A stretch of 64,000 nucleotides of DNA. Source: Clostridium algoriphilum. GTDB taxonomy: Bacteria; Bacillota; Clostridia; Clostridiales; Clostridiaceae. Where the stretch lies: positions 62,001-126,000 of the forward strand of contig NZ_JAIZZK010000005.1 in NCBI RefSeq assembly GCF_020443705.1, written 5' to 3'. Both the position numbers and the translations under genes were made by a program. The notes beneath the pieces were generated by a model. It did no database searches. It worked only from the letters and a program-made list of their open reading frames with translations, and was not told where the DNA came from. This document shows, piece by piece, positions 54,176 through 64,000 of this stretch; position 1 is the stretch's first letter, and each line of letters opens with the position of its first letter.

Positions 54176-54709
54176 ATGTATGAACACTTATATAAAAGAT
54201 ATGCACTAGCACTATATGCAGTTGCTGAGGAAAAAGGTAAAGTAGAAGAGTATTTAAATGACTTGAAAGAAATTGTTTTACTTATGAAGAACGATGACGA
54301 GTTTTTAAAAGTTATTAAATATCCCCAAATAAGTATTTCAACAAAAAAGGATATGTTTGTTAGAATTTTCAAGGGTAAAATTGATGAAGAGCTTCTTAAC
54401 TTTTTACTTATACTTATAGAAAAAAAGAGAATATTATTTATTGAAGAAAATCTTAAAGAGTTGGAAAAAATCCACTTAGAGCGCAATAATACTTTGCTGG
54501 CTGAGGTTAAAACAGTAGTACCTCTCATGGAAACAGAAAGGGAAAACTTGCGTACTAAATTATCTAATATGTATGATAAAAAGATTGTATTTGAAGAAAA
54601 ACTAGATGAAAAGATTATAGGTGGAGTATATATTAGGGTTAACGATGACGTTATTGATGGAACTGTAAAGAATAAATTAAATGAAATGAAAAAAATAATG
54701 TTTAAATAG
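54176..54709 (+). CDS. atpH: ATP synthase F1 subunit delta
   Basis: Delta/OSCP (177 aa) connects the peripheral stalk to F1. LYKRYALALYAVAEEKGKVEEY at the start, a helical N-domain, and the C-terminal signature IIGGVYIRVNDDVIDGTVKNKL. Overlaps the regulatory distance of atpF (starts 2 bases after its stop). Confidence 0.94.
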   Translation: MYEHLYKRYALALYAVAEEKGKVEEYLNDLKEIVLLMKNDDEFLKVIKYPQISISTKKDMFVRIFKGKIDEELLNFLLILIEKKRILFIEENLKELEKIHLERNNTLLAEVKTVVPLMETERENLRTKLSNMYDKKIVFEEKLDEKIIGGVYIRVNDDVIDGTVKNKLNEMKKIMFK

Positions 54710-54724
54710 GAATGAGGTGAGTTT

Positions 54725-56242
54725 ATGAATATAAAACCAGAAGAAATAACATCTATCATAAAAAAAGAAATAGAAAAGTATGAAAACAAAATTGATACTG
54801 TTGATTCAGGCACAATAATACAAATAGGTGATGGAATTGCCAGGGTATATGGTTTAGATGAATGCATGGAAAACGAACTTTTAGAGTTTCCTAATGGAGT
54901 ACTTGGTATGGCATTAAATCTAGAACAGGACAATGTAGGATGCGTACTTCTTGGACCACAAGATGGTATTAAAGAAGGTGACGTAGTAAAAAGAACTGGT
55001 AGAGTTGTTGAAGTCCCTGTAGGGGAAGCATTACTTGGAAGAGTTGTAAATGCTTTAGGTGTACCAATAGATGGTAAAGGCCCTGTTAAGACTACAGAGA
55101 CAAGACCGGTTGAGGTAGTAGCACCTGGAGTTATTGAAAGACAATCAGTTAAAGAACCACTTCAAACTGGAATTAAAGCAATAGACTCTATGGTACCAAT
55201 TGGAAGAGGGCAAAGAGAACTTATAATAGGAGACAGGCAAACAGGTAAAACTGCATTAACAATAGATACTATTATAAATCAAAAGGGCAAAGATGTTATA
55301 TGTATATATGTTGCCATAGGTCAAAAGCAATCTACTGTTGCACATATTGTTAATACATTATCTGAAATGGGAGCGTTAGATTATACAATAGTCGTAGCGT
55401 CGACTGCTTCTCATTCAGCTCCACTTCAGTATCTGGCACCTTATGCCGGATGCAGTATGGGTGAATTTTTTATGCATAACGGTAAAAATGTATTAATAGT
55501 ATATGATGATTTATCTAAGCATGCGGTTGCTTATAGGGCTATGTCACTATTACTTCGTAGACCACCAGGCAGAGAGGCATATCCTGGAGATGTATTCTAC
55601 ATTCATTCAAGATTACTTGAGAGGGCTGCAAAACTTTCAGATAAACTAGGTGGAGGATCATTAACTGCTCTTCCTATAATAGAAACACTTGCAGGAGATG
55701 TTACTGCTTATATACCAACAAATGTTATTTCTATAACAGATGGACAAATATTTCTTGAAGCTGAATTGTTTCATTCAGGACAAAGACCTGCAGTTAATGC
55801 TGGAATATCTGTATCAAGAGTTGGTGGAAATGCTCAAATAAAAGCTATGAAACAAGTGACAGGAACTTTAAGGCTAGAACTTGCTCAATATAGGGAACTT
55901 GCGGCTTTCGCTCAGTTTGGAACAGACCTTGATAAAGATGCTAAGATGAGGCTGGAAAAAGGAAAAAGATTATTTGAAATATTAAAGCAGAAGCAATACT
56001 CACCCGTGTCGGTAGAAAAACAAGTTATGATTTTCTTTGCGGGTAGCAATAACTATCTTATTGATGTTCCAGTTCACCAAGTAACAAGATTTGAAAGTGA
56101 ATTTTTGGAGTTTATGGATACACATCATAGAGAAGTAGGCAAGGCGATAATTGAGAACAAGAAAATAGATGATAAAATAAAGAAACAACTTATTGATTCG
56201 ATAGAAGAATTTAAAAAAGTATTTTCAGTTGAAGAAGACTAA
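54725..56242 (+). CDS. atpA: ATP synthase F1 subunit alpha
   Basis: Alpha (505 aa), the non-catalytic nucleotide-binding subunit of the F1 hexamer. [19 protein letters not shown] (N-domain), P-loop [13 protein letters not shown] (about 169-181), [20 protein letters not shown] and the signature [14 protein letters not shown]. The P-loop GDRQTGKT is alpha-type. GAGGTGA precedes the ATG. Confidence 0.98.
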   Translation: MNIKPEEITSIIKKEIEKYENKIDTVDSGTIIQIGDGIARVYGLDECMENELLEFPNGVLGMALNLEQDNVGCVLLGPQDGIKEGDVVKRTGRVVEVPVGEALLGRVVNALGVPIDGKGPVKTTETRPVEVVAPGVIERQSVKEPLQTGIKAIDSMVPIGRGQRELIIGDRQTGKTALTIDTIINQKGKDVICIYVAIGQKQSTVAHIVNTLSEMGALDYTIVVASTASHSAPLQYLAPYAGCSMGEFFMHNGKNVLIVYDDLSKHAVAYRAMSLLLRRPPGREAYPGDVFYIHSRLLERAAKLSDKLGGGSLTALPIIETLAGDVTAYIPTNVISITDGQIFLEAELFHSGQRPAVNAGISVSRVGGNAQIKAMKQVTGTLRLELAQYRELAAFAQFGTDLDKDAKMRLEKGKRLFEILKQKQYSPVSVEKQVMIFFAGSNNYLIDVPVHQVTRFESEFLEFMDTHHREVGKAIIENKKIDDKIKKQLIDSIEEFKKVFSVEED

Positions 56243-56336
56243 CAATTTCTCATTAGAAATTAGTTAGTGAAGCACCGTTAGGTGATAATTAACTTGCCTT
56301 TATAATTTGTTTATGAAGGCTAAAGAGAGGTGAAAC

Positions 56337-57191
56337 ATGGCAGGTAAGGGTCTTATTGAAATTAAACAAAGAATAAAGTCCATAACAAATACTACTAAAA
56401 TCACCAAGGCCATGGGACTAGTTGCCACATCTAAATATAAGAAAATAAAAAATAAAGTAGATACTAACAATAAGTATCTAATTAAGCTTGATGAAACTTT
56501 TAAGCAGGTTGAAGATAACTATGAAGGTGATAGTATCTATATAAAAGGAAATAAGAGTAACAAGAAACTGTATGTTGTATTAACTTCAGATACAGGTCTT
56601 TGTGGAGGGTTTAATTGGTCAGTAGTAAACACATTTACCGAGAGAGTAAAAAGTAATAAGGAAGATTACAATATAATTATTGTTGGTCAAAAAGGAAGAG
56701 CATTACTTAAAAAACTTAATTTTGAGACTGTTGCAGAATACGTTGAAATTGAAGATGTTCCTACTCAAAAAGAAGCTTCTACTATTATTAATCATGCACT
56801 TACTATGTATAGTAGTGGAGAGGTTGGTGAAGTTTACATAGTTTATAAAAAACTTATCTCAGCCGTGAAAAATGAAGTTAGAGTTGAAAAGTTACTTCCT
56901 CTAAGTTTTGATGTTGGAGAGGATAAGACTAAAGAATATGTGAGTATCGAGTCAATTGATGAAGATGCAATGTATAATATTACTTCATTATATCTAAGTG
57001 GTAAAATGCTAAATTCAATGCTACATTCAAAAGCAACTGAACACAGGTCTAGAATGGAGTCAATGGGTTCAGCTACTAACAATGCTAATGATATACTCGA
57101 AAAACTTAATTTAACATATAACAGAAGTAGACAAACTGCAATTACACAAGAAATTTCAGAAATAGTTGGAGGAGCAGAAGCTCAAAAGTAA
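56337..57191 (+). CDS. atpG: ATP synthase F1 subunit gamma
   Basis: Gamma (284 aa), the central shaft. Begins IEIKQRIKSITNTTKITKAM and ends SRQTAITQEISEIVGGAEA, the two coiled-coil helices of the shaft; TSDTGLCGGFN near 81-91 is the globular-domain motif. The 94-bp gap after atpA holds two small hairpins (AATTTC/GAAATT and GCCTT/AAGGC), which may adjust subunit ratios or stabilise mRNA. Confidence 0.96.
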   Translation: MAGKGLIEIKQRIKSITNTTKITKAMGLVATSKYKKIKNKVDTNNKYLIKLDETFKQVEDNYEGDSIYIKGNKSNKKLYVVLTSDTGLCGGFNWSVVNTFTERVKSNKEDYNIIIVGQKGRALLKKLNFETVAEYVEIEDVPTQKEASTIINHALTMYSSGEVGEVYIVYKKLISAVKNEVRVEKLLPLSFDVGEDKTKEYVSIESIDEDAMYNITSLYLSGKMLNSMLHSKATEHRSRMESMGSATNNANDILEKLNLTYNRSRQTAITQEISEIVGGAEAQK

Positions 57192-58604
<1,413 letters not shown>

Positions 58605-58648
58605 GAAATTTTCAAGAATATATGCATAGAAAGGTCGGGGGTGTTTAT

Positions 58649-59047
58649 ATGAAAAATCATATAAAGCTTATTATACTTACTCCGGAAAAGGAATTTTATA
58701 GTGGTGAAGTCTTGAGTTTAAATACGGAGAGTGATGAAGGTAGAGTTGGTATACTTGCGAACCATGTTTCTATGATAACTCCATTAAAACCGACGGTGAC
58801 AACATTTACAGAAGTGAATGGTAAGGAGCTAAAAGCTTTCACATCAACGGGGGTTTTAAGAGTGCTTCAAGGCGAAATAGAAATGTTATGCGACGCATGT
58901 GAGTGGCCAGAGGATATAGATGCCGAAAGAGCAAAACGAGCTGAAGGAAGAGCAGAAAAAAGATTGAGTAAAGCACATGGAGTAGGTTTTAAAAGAGCTG
59001 AAAATGCTATATTAAGATCACTTATGAGAATTAAAACAAAAGGTTAG
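58649..59047 (+). CDS. atpC: ATP synthase F1 subunit epsilon
   Basis: Epsilon (132 aa), rotor subunit that couples gamma to the c-ring and inhibits hydrolysis. N-terminal beta-sandwich (LIILTPEKEFYSGEV, GRVGILANHVSMITPL, TGVLRVLQGEIEML) and a C-terminal helical hairpin (about 90-132) with AERAKRAEGRAEKRL. ATG at 58649 follows GGGGGTG; the frame also extends to an ATG at 58622 without a site. Last gene of the operon. Confidence 0.95.
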   Translation: MKNHIKLIILTPEKEFYSGEVLSLNTESDEGRVGILANHVSMITPLKPTVTTFTEVNGKELKAFTSTGVLRVLQGEIEMLCDACEWPEDIDAERAKRAEGRAEKRLSKAHGVGFKRAENAILRSLMRIKTKG

Positions 59048-59055
59048 ATACTATT

Positions 59056-59089
59056 AAATGGAGATATTAAATTATCTCCATTTTTTTTT
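59056..59089 (+). terminator. Intrinsic terminator of the atp operon
   Basis: AAATGGAGAT pairs with ATCTCCATTT over an 8-base loop, followed by nine T. Confidence 0.88.
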
Positions 59090-59257
59090 ATGTCTAGAAC
59101 TTTATTGAGTGTATGAAGTATATAAAAAATAAATAAGTCAAAGTTATTAGAACCGTATTTAAAACACGTTAATAAATTAAATTAAGCACAATTCTAATAA
59201 AATATTATATATTAATAGTATAAAGAATAGATATATTTAATATTAATTCTTTGAATG

Positions 59258-59400
59258 CCCCCTACCTATATAATAAATAAAATAGCCCTCTTCACACTTG
59301 TGCTGGGGGATGGTTTTATTAATAATATGTCTATAAAAATAGTTATTTATAGAATAGAAAAATAAATTTTGGTCAACAATTTAAATGAAGGGTAGGGGGA
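59258..59400 (+). promoter_or_regulatory. ywmB leader with alternative G-rich/C-rich pairings
   Basis: CCCCCTACC at 59258-59266 is the exact complement of GGTAGGGGG at 59391-59399, the ribosome binding site of the next gene. Between them CCCTC-TT-CAC (59286-59293) can pair with GTG-CT-GGGGG (59300-59309) as a local hairpin. Mutually exclusive structures are possible. The rest of 59090-59405 is AT-rich without a clear promoter. Confidence 0.4.
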
Positions 59401-59405
59401 TTAAA

Positions 59406-60125
59406 ATGAAAAGAAAAAGCATTGCACTTTTATGTATAGTATTAAGTATAATCATTTTACAAATTAATGTTAGATTCTCAAATGCGCACGAAAAATCTAA
59501 TTTATTTGATGAAATATTACTTCAAACTAAGAGTAAAACAGTAGAATACGGATTAAAAACATGCTTTAGTACAGGAATAGGGCGAGAAGAAATTTGTAAT
59601 TATTTAATTAAGGTTTTAGAACTTAATAATAAAAATATAAAATTAAGTATCACAAAAAATATTAATTCCTATTGCATTAATTTTTCTGGAGAAAATGTTG
59701 AAGGATATATAGGGGCTTTAAAAAACAATAATATTAATGATATAACGATAAATATAAGTAGAATAGATAATAAAAATGGACTAGTTGCTCTAAAAAACAA
59801 GGTTAGTGTTAGCATTGGATATAGAGGTAATAACATTAAGTATTTTCAATATTTAAAGGCGAAAGTTGGAGAGAGTAGTGCAAAAAATAAAATAGAAGAT
59901 AATTATAGTCTTAATAAGAGAATAATTAATATATTAAAATCTCATGGAACTGAAAATATTGAAACAGTTGATTTAAACAATGGGTTAAGTACTGTAGCAT
60001 ATACTAAAGAATACGATGAGAAAATAACCAACAACAAGTTAATTGATTTTAATTATGCGGTTTGTAATTATTCGTCTGGTAGATATATTATTATAGGTAC
60101 ACCGGAAATAATAACAACTTATTAA
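59406..60125 (+). CDS. ywmB: YwmB-family (TATA-box-binding-like) exported protein
   Basis: A 239-aa protein with an N-terminal signal or anchor segment (about 5-24), weak sequence conservation, and two similar beta-rich halves. It lacks sharp motifs; assignment to the YwmB family rests on size, the signal segment and position: it lies between the atp operon and murA-spoIID, exactly as ywmB does in Bacillus subtilis. Function is unknown. The ATG at 59406 is set by GGGTAGGGGGA; the ATG at 59385 in the same frame precedes that site. Confidence 0.65.
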   Translation: MKRKSIALLCIVLSIIILQINVRFSNAHEKSNLFDEILLQTKSKTVEYGLKTCFSTGIGREEICNYLIKVLELNNKNIKLSITKNINSYCINFSGENVEGYIGALKNNNINDITINISRIDNKNGLVALKNKVSVSIGYRGNNIKYFQYLKAKVGESSAKNKIEDNYSLNKRIINILKSHGTENIETVDLNNGLSTVAYTKEYDEKITNNKLIDFNYAVCNYSSGRYIIIGTPEIITTY

Positions 60126-60152
60126 AAATTAACAATATAATGGAGGATAAGA

Positions 60153-61418
60153 ATGGATAAATTAGTTATAAAAGGTGGGAATAAATTAAAAGGTGAAGTG
60201 AATATTAGTGCAGCTAAAAATGCAGTCCTTCCTATACTGGCAGCAACAATATTGAACGGAAATAGTTGTACAATTACAAATGCTCCTATGCTTGAAGATG
60301 TATTTGTAATATGTGATGTATTGAAATCTCTTAAAGCGGATATTAATATAGATAAAATTAATAATACGGTTAAAATAAATACTGCTAATATATTTGATAG
60401 TGGAGCTAACGATGAATTGGTCAGAAAAATGAGAGCATCTTTTTTAATAATGGGTCCTATGCTCGGAAGATTTGGAAGTTTTAAAATATCGTTACCAGGT
60501 GGGTGCAATATTGGAACTAGGCCAATTGATCTTCACTTAAAAGGATTATCCGCTTTAGGTGCAGAGGTAATAGTGGGACATGGATATGTGGAAGCGAAAG
60601 CGAAAAAACTAATAGGCAGCAACATATATTTAGATTACCCGTCAGTTGGGGCTACGGAGAATATAATGATGGCTGCAACGCTTGCAGAAGGAGAAACAAT
60701 AATAGGAAATGCTGCTGAAGAACCCGAAATTGTTGACTTGGCAAAATTTTTAAGAGCTATGGGAGCACATATTGATGGAGAAGGAACAGACACTATAAGA
60801 ATTTTAGGAGTTAAAGATTTTAAAGAAGTTGTTTATAAACCAATATACGACAGGATAGAGGCAGGTACATTTATGATAACTGCTGCAATAACAAAGAGTT
60901 TGGTTAAAATTAATGGAGTTGATGAAATTCACTCAAAACCAATAATTGCAAAACTTACAGAAATGGGAGTAGCGATAGAAATAAATGACAACAGTATAAT
61001 AGTTGATGGCAGGAAAAAGTTAAATCCAATAGATATAAAAACTATGCCATTTCCAGGATTTCCGACAGATATGCAAGCCCAGATGATGAGTTTACTATGT
61101 ACTGTAAAAGGTACAAGTATTATTACGGAGACTATTTTCGAGAATAGATTTATGCATGCCGTGGAATTAAAGAGAATGGGAGCAAATATAAAAATAGATG
61201 GTAGAAGTGCTGTAATTGAAGGCATAGACACGTTTACTGGATCAAAAGTTACAGCTACAGATTTAAGAGCAGGAGCAGCACTAATACTTGCAGGACTTAC
61301 CGCAGAGGGCACGACTACGATAAGTGATATATATCATATAGATAGAGGATATGTATCAATTGAAGAGAAATTAAAGGGGTTAGGCGCAGATATAGATAGA
61401 GTGCATTTTAATAATTAA
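60153..61418 (+). CDS. murA: UDP-N-acetylglucosamine 1-carboxyvinyltransferase
   Basis: MurA (421 aa) transfers enolpyruvate to UDP-GlcNAc, the first committed step of peptidoglycan synthesis and the target of fosfomycin. SAAKNAVLPILAATIL at 18-33, the catalytic cysteine in PGGCNIGTRPID (about 116-127; the fosfomycin-reactive Cys is kept), PTDMQAQMMSL and ADLRAGAALILAGLTAEG. Begins 27 bp after ywmB (TGGAGGA). Two terminators in a row follow. Confidence 0.97.
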   Translation: MDKLVIKGGNKLKGEVNISAAKNAVLPILAATILNGNSCTITNAPMLEDVFVICDVLKSLKADINIDKINNTVKINTANIFDSGANDELVRKMRASFLIMGPMLGRFGSFKISLPGGCNIGTRPIDLHLKGLSALGAEVIVGHGYVEAKAKKLIGSNIYLDYPSVGATENIMMAATLAEGETIIGNAAEEPEIVDLAKFLRAMGAHIDGEGTDTIRILGVKDFKEVVYKPIYDRIEAGTFMITAAITKSLVKINGVDEIHSKPIIAKLTEMGVAIEINDNSIIVDGRKKLNPIDIKTMPFPGFPTDMQAQMMSLLCTVKGTSIITETIFENRFMHAVELKRMGANIKIDGRSAVIEGIDTFTGSKVTATDLRAGAALILAGLTAEGTTTISDIYHIDRGYVSIEEKLKGLGADIDRVHFNN

Positions 61419-61511
61419 TAAGGAAATTTCAAACAATAAAAGTTTGAAAAACGTATAAGAATATATAAAATTATATAAGACGTATGGTGGATTATTTTCA
61501 ATCTAAAAATT

Positions 61512-61556
61512 AAAAGAAGTGGAATATATTTTTATTTTTATATTCCGGTTCTTTTA
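61512..61556 (+). terminator. First terminator after murA
   Basis: AAAAGAAGTGGAATATA pairs with TATATTCCGGTTCTTTT (one mismatch and a G-T), about 90 bases after the stop. Confidence 0.7.
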
Positions 61557-61565
61557 TGCAATGGA

Positions 61566-61620
61566 CCTAAAAAGAATAGACTAGCAAGCTTACTAGTTTC
61601 TTCTTTTTAGGCTTTTTTTT
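61566..61620 (+). terminator. Second terminator after murA
   Basis: CCTAAAAAGAA pairs with TTCTTTTTAGG outside an inner ACTAG/CTAGT stem; eight T follow. The remaining bases to spoIID (to 61738) are AT-rich. Confidence 0.85.
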
Positions 61621-61738
61621 GTTTGAAATTATATCGATTTTTTTATAGGTGATTCTAATAATTTATTAGAGTAATAATTTCTATAGATTTTTAATATGTA
61701 TATAGTAAAACTTGTTTTATAACGAGGGGGAGAAAAGA

Positions 61739-62800
61739 ATGAGAAAAGTGCTTATTACAGTACATTTAAAAAACTTTCTTATACTGATGACTGCATTTGT
61801 TGCCTTTATAGTAATTACTTCTGTTTTAATAGTTGGAGTAGGGAACAATGAAAAAGTAAATATAAATAAAAATAAAAATAAAAACTCTGTAAATAAGTTA
61901 GAGAATAATAAAAAAACTATTGTTAAATATGAGTCACTTCCTAAAATAACCAAGGTTAAAGTATATATGACAAAAGAAAAGACTGTAAATGAACTTGATC
62001 TAGAAGAATATATAACTGGGGTTGTTGCTTCGGAAATGCCAGTTGGGTTTTCTGGGGAAGCTTTAAAGGCTCAAGCGGTGGCAGCTAGGACCTATGCTTT
62101 AGCTCATGTTATGGAAGCAGGTGGCACAGCATGTAAAAATGGTAAGGGTGCTGATTTATGTGATACAGTACATTGCCAAGTTTATATGATTAAGGATGAG
62201 CGTATAAAAGTATGGGGAAAAGATAAAGGAGAAGAATATTGGAATAAAATTAAATTAGCAGTTGAAGGTACACGGGGACAAGTATTAACTTATAATAATA
62301 AATTGGTAATGGAGCCCTATTATTTTTCAACTAGCAGTGGAAATACAGAAAATTCTGAGGATGTTTTCAGTACTAGCATACCTTATTTAAGAAGTGTAGA
62401 AAGCCCAGGTGAAGAAAAAACAAAAAATGCTAAAAGTACTAAAAGCTTTAAATATAAGGCATTAAGTCAAATTATAAATAGCAATTATTATAATGCTAAT
62501 GTAAACACAGGTAATATTAAGAAACAAATAGCTGTAATTAGCAGAACTGATGCAGGAAGTGTCAAAAATATTAAGGTAGGAAGTATAACCATGACAGGTA
62601 GTAAATTTAGAACTATGTTAGATTTAAAATCTTCAAATTTCCAAATAAAGTTTAATTTAAACGGAATAGAAGTAGAATGTAGTGGATATGGACATGATGT
62701 AGGAATGAGTCAAAATGGTGCAAATGCAATGGCTAAGGATGGAAAAAGTTACGTAGATATATTAACTCATTATTATCAAGGCACTGCTATATCTAAATAA
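61739..62800 (+). CDS. spoIID: Stage II sporulation protein D
   Basis: SpoIID (353 aa) is a mother-cell membrane-anchored lytic transglycosylase that, with SpoIIM and SpoIIP, thins septal peptidoglycan to drive engulfment. One N-terminal membrane segment (about 15-38), a basic Lys/Asn-rich spacer, then the SpoIID domain: LEEYITGVVASEMPVGF with the catalytic glutamate, ALKAQAVAARTYAL, PYYFSTSSGNTENSEDVF, and HDVGMSQNGANAMAK at the end. ATG at 61739 follows GAGGGGGAG; the frame extends to a TTG at 61712 without a site. Expected to be sigma-E controlled; I found no convincing -10/-35 pair. Confidence 0.95.
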   Translation: MRKVLITVHLKNFLILMTAFVAFIVITSVLIVGVGNNEKVNINKNKNKNSVNKLENNKKTIVKYESLPKITKVKVYMTKEKTVNELDLEEYITGVVASEMPVGFSGEALKAQAVAARTYALAHVMEAGGTACKNGKGADLCDTVHCQVYMIKDERIKVWGKDKGEEYWNKIKLAVEGTRGQVLTYNNKLVMEPYYFSTSSGNTENSEDVFSTSIPYLRSVESPGEEKTKNAKSTKSFKYKALSQIINSNYYNANVNTGNIKKQIAVISRTDAGSVKNIKVGSITMTGSKFRTMLDLKSSNFQIKFNLNGIEVECSGYGHDVGMSQNGANAMAKDGKSYVDILTHYYQGTAISK

Positions 62801-62814
62801 AAAGTTATATGTTT

Positions 62815-62858
62815 AGGCTGTTTATCCTATGCAACAAAGGGATAAGCAGCCTTATTTG
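62815..62858 (+). terminator. Intrinsic terminator after spoIID
   Basis: AGGCTGTTTATCC pairs with GGGATAAGCAGCCT over an 11-base loop; TTATTTGTT follows. Confidence 0.75.
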
Positions 62859-63059
62859 TTATGAATATAAAGTTATAGGTATAAATATAATTTAGAGTAA
62901 ATAGCATAGGATATACAATGAATTTATGATCTATATTTTTAATTGAAAAGCATTTATAAATAAAAAAAATATCAAAAAAATGAAACAAATGTAAAAAAAG
63001 TTAAAATTATATGTATGTTTTAATACATTATGGACAAAAATACAAATGGAGGTGTTTGT

Positions 63060-63845
63060 ATGGATAAGAACGCAAACAATAAGGCATTGAACTTTTTTAA
63101 GAAGGAGGGTTTTTACGTAATTTTATTTGTTTGTTTATGTATAGTAGCTACAGTGGCATCTATAACAGCAAATAATAATAAGAAACTTTCAAGCAATCAA
63201 GAAGTGTCGCAAAAAGAACAAGCTAATGCAGCAAATGTATTAAAAAAACAAAAGGAATACGAGGGTGCTCTGCAAGTGAAAGAAGAAAACTTAGCTAAGG
63301 CTAAGGCTAAGGCTCTTAAGGCAGTACCTAACATTAAAAAGGCAACAACAGAAAATGTAGCAACGACTTCAGTTTCTAAAATAACAAATGCTCAATTCTC
63401 AAAACCTGTAGTTAATGGATTGCTCGCTAGGGCATATTCAAAAGATATAGATTCAGTAGTATATAAGACTACTGATAGTTATAGAAATAACTTAGGTATC
63501 GACATTCAAGCTAAAATAGGTACACCAGTTGTAGCTGTAATGGATGGAATAGTCAAAGAGGTTGGCACTGACGTTAATAGTCAAAATGGTAAGATGGTTG
63601 AAATAGATCATCAAAATGGCTTCGTTACTAAATATACTAGTTTAGATGAAAAAATATTAGTAAAAAAAGGTGATAAAGTAACTAAAGAACAACAAATTGG
63701 TTCTGTGGGAAATACTAGTTTAAACTCATATAAAGAAGATTATGGTTCTCATTTGCATTTTGAGGTTTTACAAAATAGTAAGAATATTGATCCTGCTAAA
63801 TATGTAAAATATGAAAAATACCAAACTACAGCAACTAAAAAATAA
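63060..63845 (+). CDS. spoIIQ: SpoIIQ-like M23 (LytM) domain protein
   Basis: A 261-aa protein with one membrane anchor (about 19-40), a coiled, Lys/Ala-rich extracellular linker (50-105) and a LytM domain (about 140-245: GIDIQAKIGTPVVAVMDG, HLHFEVLQ). SpoIIQ is made in the forespore and binds mother-cell SpoIIIAH across the intermembrane space during engulfment. The metal-site histidine that normally precedes the G-x-D of LytM enzymes is Asn (NNLGID), while the Asp and the HLH are kept, so peptidase activity is doubtful, as in Bacillus SpoIIQ. Position between spoIID and spoIIID supports the call. ATG at 63060 follows GGAGGTG. Confidence 0.88.
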   Translation: MDKNANNKALNFFKKEGFYVILFVCLCIVATVASITANNNKKLSSNQEVSQKEQANAANVLKKQKEYEGALQVKEENLAKAKAKALKAVPNIKKATTENVATTSVSKITNAQFSKPVVNGLLARAYSKDIDSVVYKTTDSYRNNLGIDIQAKIGTPVVAVMDGIVKEVGTDVNSQNGKMVEIDHQNGFVTKYTSLDEKILVKKGDKVTKEQQIGSVGNTSLNSYKEDYGSHLHFEVLQNSKNIDPAKYVKYEKYQTTATKK

Positions 63846-63851
63846 CCAATA

Positions 63852-63906
63852 ACCATCTCAATTAGCCATTTTTCCTAAATATATGGTCAGATGACTAATT
63901 GGAATG
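63852..63906 (+). other. Inverted repeat between spoIIQ and spoIIID
   Basis: CCATCTCAATTAG (from 63853) and CTAATTGGAATGG (to 63906) are complementary at 11 of 13 positions; an inner CCAT/ATGG stem lies between. No T-run follows, so it is at best a weak terminator. Confidence 0.45.
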
Positions 63907-63965
63907 GAATTTAAAAGCAAGGTATTGCATATTTATAAATATAGAAGGGTTTAGGAGGTAACACT

Positions 63966-64000
63966 TTGAAAGACTATATTGAAGATCGAGTATTAGAAGT
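63966..64000 (+). CDS. spoIIID: Stage III sporulation transcriptional regulator SpoIIID, first codons only
   Basis: A TTG start behind AGGAGGT opens a frame coding KDYIEDRVLEV, which matches the N-terminus of SpoIIID, a small mother-cell DNA-binding regulator. The gene runs off the window. The order spoIIQ-spoIIID is conserved in Firmicutes, which supports the call despite only 11 visible residues. Confidence 0.75.
   Translation, partial: MKDYIEDRVLE

Noticed and set aside
54139-54933. A 264-codon open frame on the minus strand across atpH and the start of atpA
   Set aside because: It is antisense to two certain genes, has Ser/Phe/Ile-rich composition of a shadow frame and no ribosome binding site.
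63013-63041. GTATG-N14-GGACAAAAAT as a sigma-F promoter of spoIIQ
   Set aside because: The transcript would begin inside or after the ribosome binding site, and the spacing and -10 fit are imperfect.

Overview
The window is a 64-kb piece of a low-GC, spore-forming Firmicute chromosome, almost certainly Clostridium sensu stricto. The evidence is the AT-rich sequence with strong purine-rich ribosome binding sites and frequent TTG/GTG starts, a large sporulation set (spoIIR, ypeB, yabG, sipL, spoIID, spoIIQ, spoIIID, CotS/CotF-type coat genes), anaerobe-type reverse rubrerythrins, and the gene order rho - tdk - prmC - prfA - ywlC - rpiB - upp - tagO - wecB - atp operon - ywmB - murA - spoIID - spoIIQ - spoIIID. 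The species cannot be fixed from sequence alone. I saw no rRNA, tRNA, CRISPR array, insertion sequence or prophage.

Layout. 1-3.2 kb: end of aconitase and NAD-type isocitrate dehydrogenase (oxidative branch to 2-oxoglutarate), a pseudouridine synthase and a reverse rubrerythrin. 3.2-10.4 kb: mixed single genes, namely a double-DUF1540 protein, a duplicated HNH-fold protein that lacks a normal start codon, a DnaQ-type exonuclease, topB, a secreted CAP protein, a flavin-type NimA-like protein and a CPBP protease. 10.5-14.6 kb: two small CotF-type coat genes and a three-gene membrane glycolipid module (two GT4 enzymes around a flippase-like membrane protein). 14.7-16.8 kb: larC and larB for the nickel-pincer cofactor. 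16.9-23.7 kb: a spore-coat island with two CotSA-like glycosyltransferases on the minus strand, three CotS-family kinase-fold proteins, one apparent CotS pseudokinase and a small coiled-coil protein on the plus strand. 23.8-30.7 kb: yabG, veg, sipL, ispE, spoIIR, ypeB.

30.9-38 kb: ddl, a thiouridylase-like protein, DUF1934, a stand-alone DnaA domain IV-like protein, pyrG, an unknown protein and rho. 38-46.2 kb: rpmE (opposite strand), tdk, DUF1385, prmC, prfA, a ZIP transporter, ywlC, the remnant of an arginine phosphatase gene, rpiB, upp. 46.2-48.7 kb: an oxidative or redox-stress insert (second reverse rubrerythrin with a PerR-like box, a Cys-rich Crp/Fnr regulator divergent from an Fe-S protein across a dyad). 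48.9-51.6 kb: dCMP deaminase, tagO and wecB for wall polymer synthesis. 52.3-59 kb: the complete F1Fo ATP synthase operon (I-a-c-b-delta-alpha-gamma-beta-epsilon). 59.4-64 kb: ywmB, murA, spoIID, spoIIQ and the first codons of spoIIID.

Most notable: (1) prmC and the HNH-repeat gene both appear to start at ATT/ATA codons behind good ribosome binding sites; (2) the coat island holds active-looking CotS kinases beside a CotS relative that lost its ATP lobe and catalytic residues; (3) the arginine phosphatase slot between ywlC and rpiB holds only a 60-codon relic with its catalytic loop destroyed; (4) two genes (the ZIP transporter and ywmB) have G-rich ribosome binding sites with exact C-rich complements upstream.
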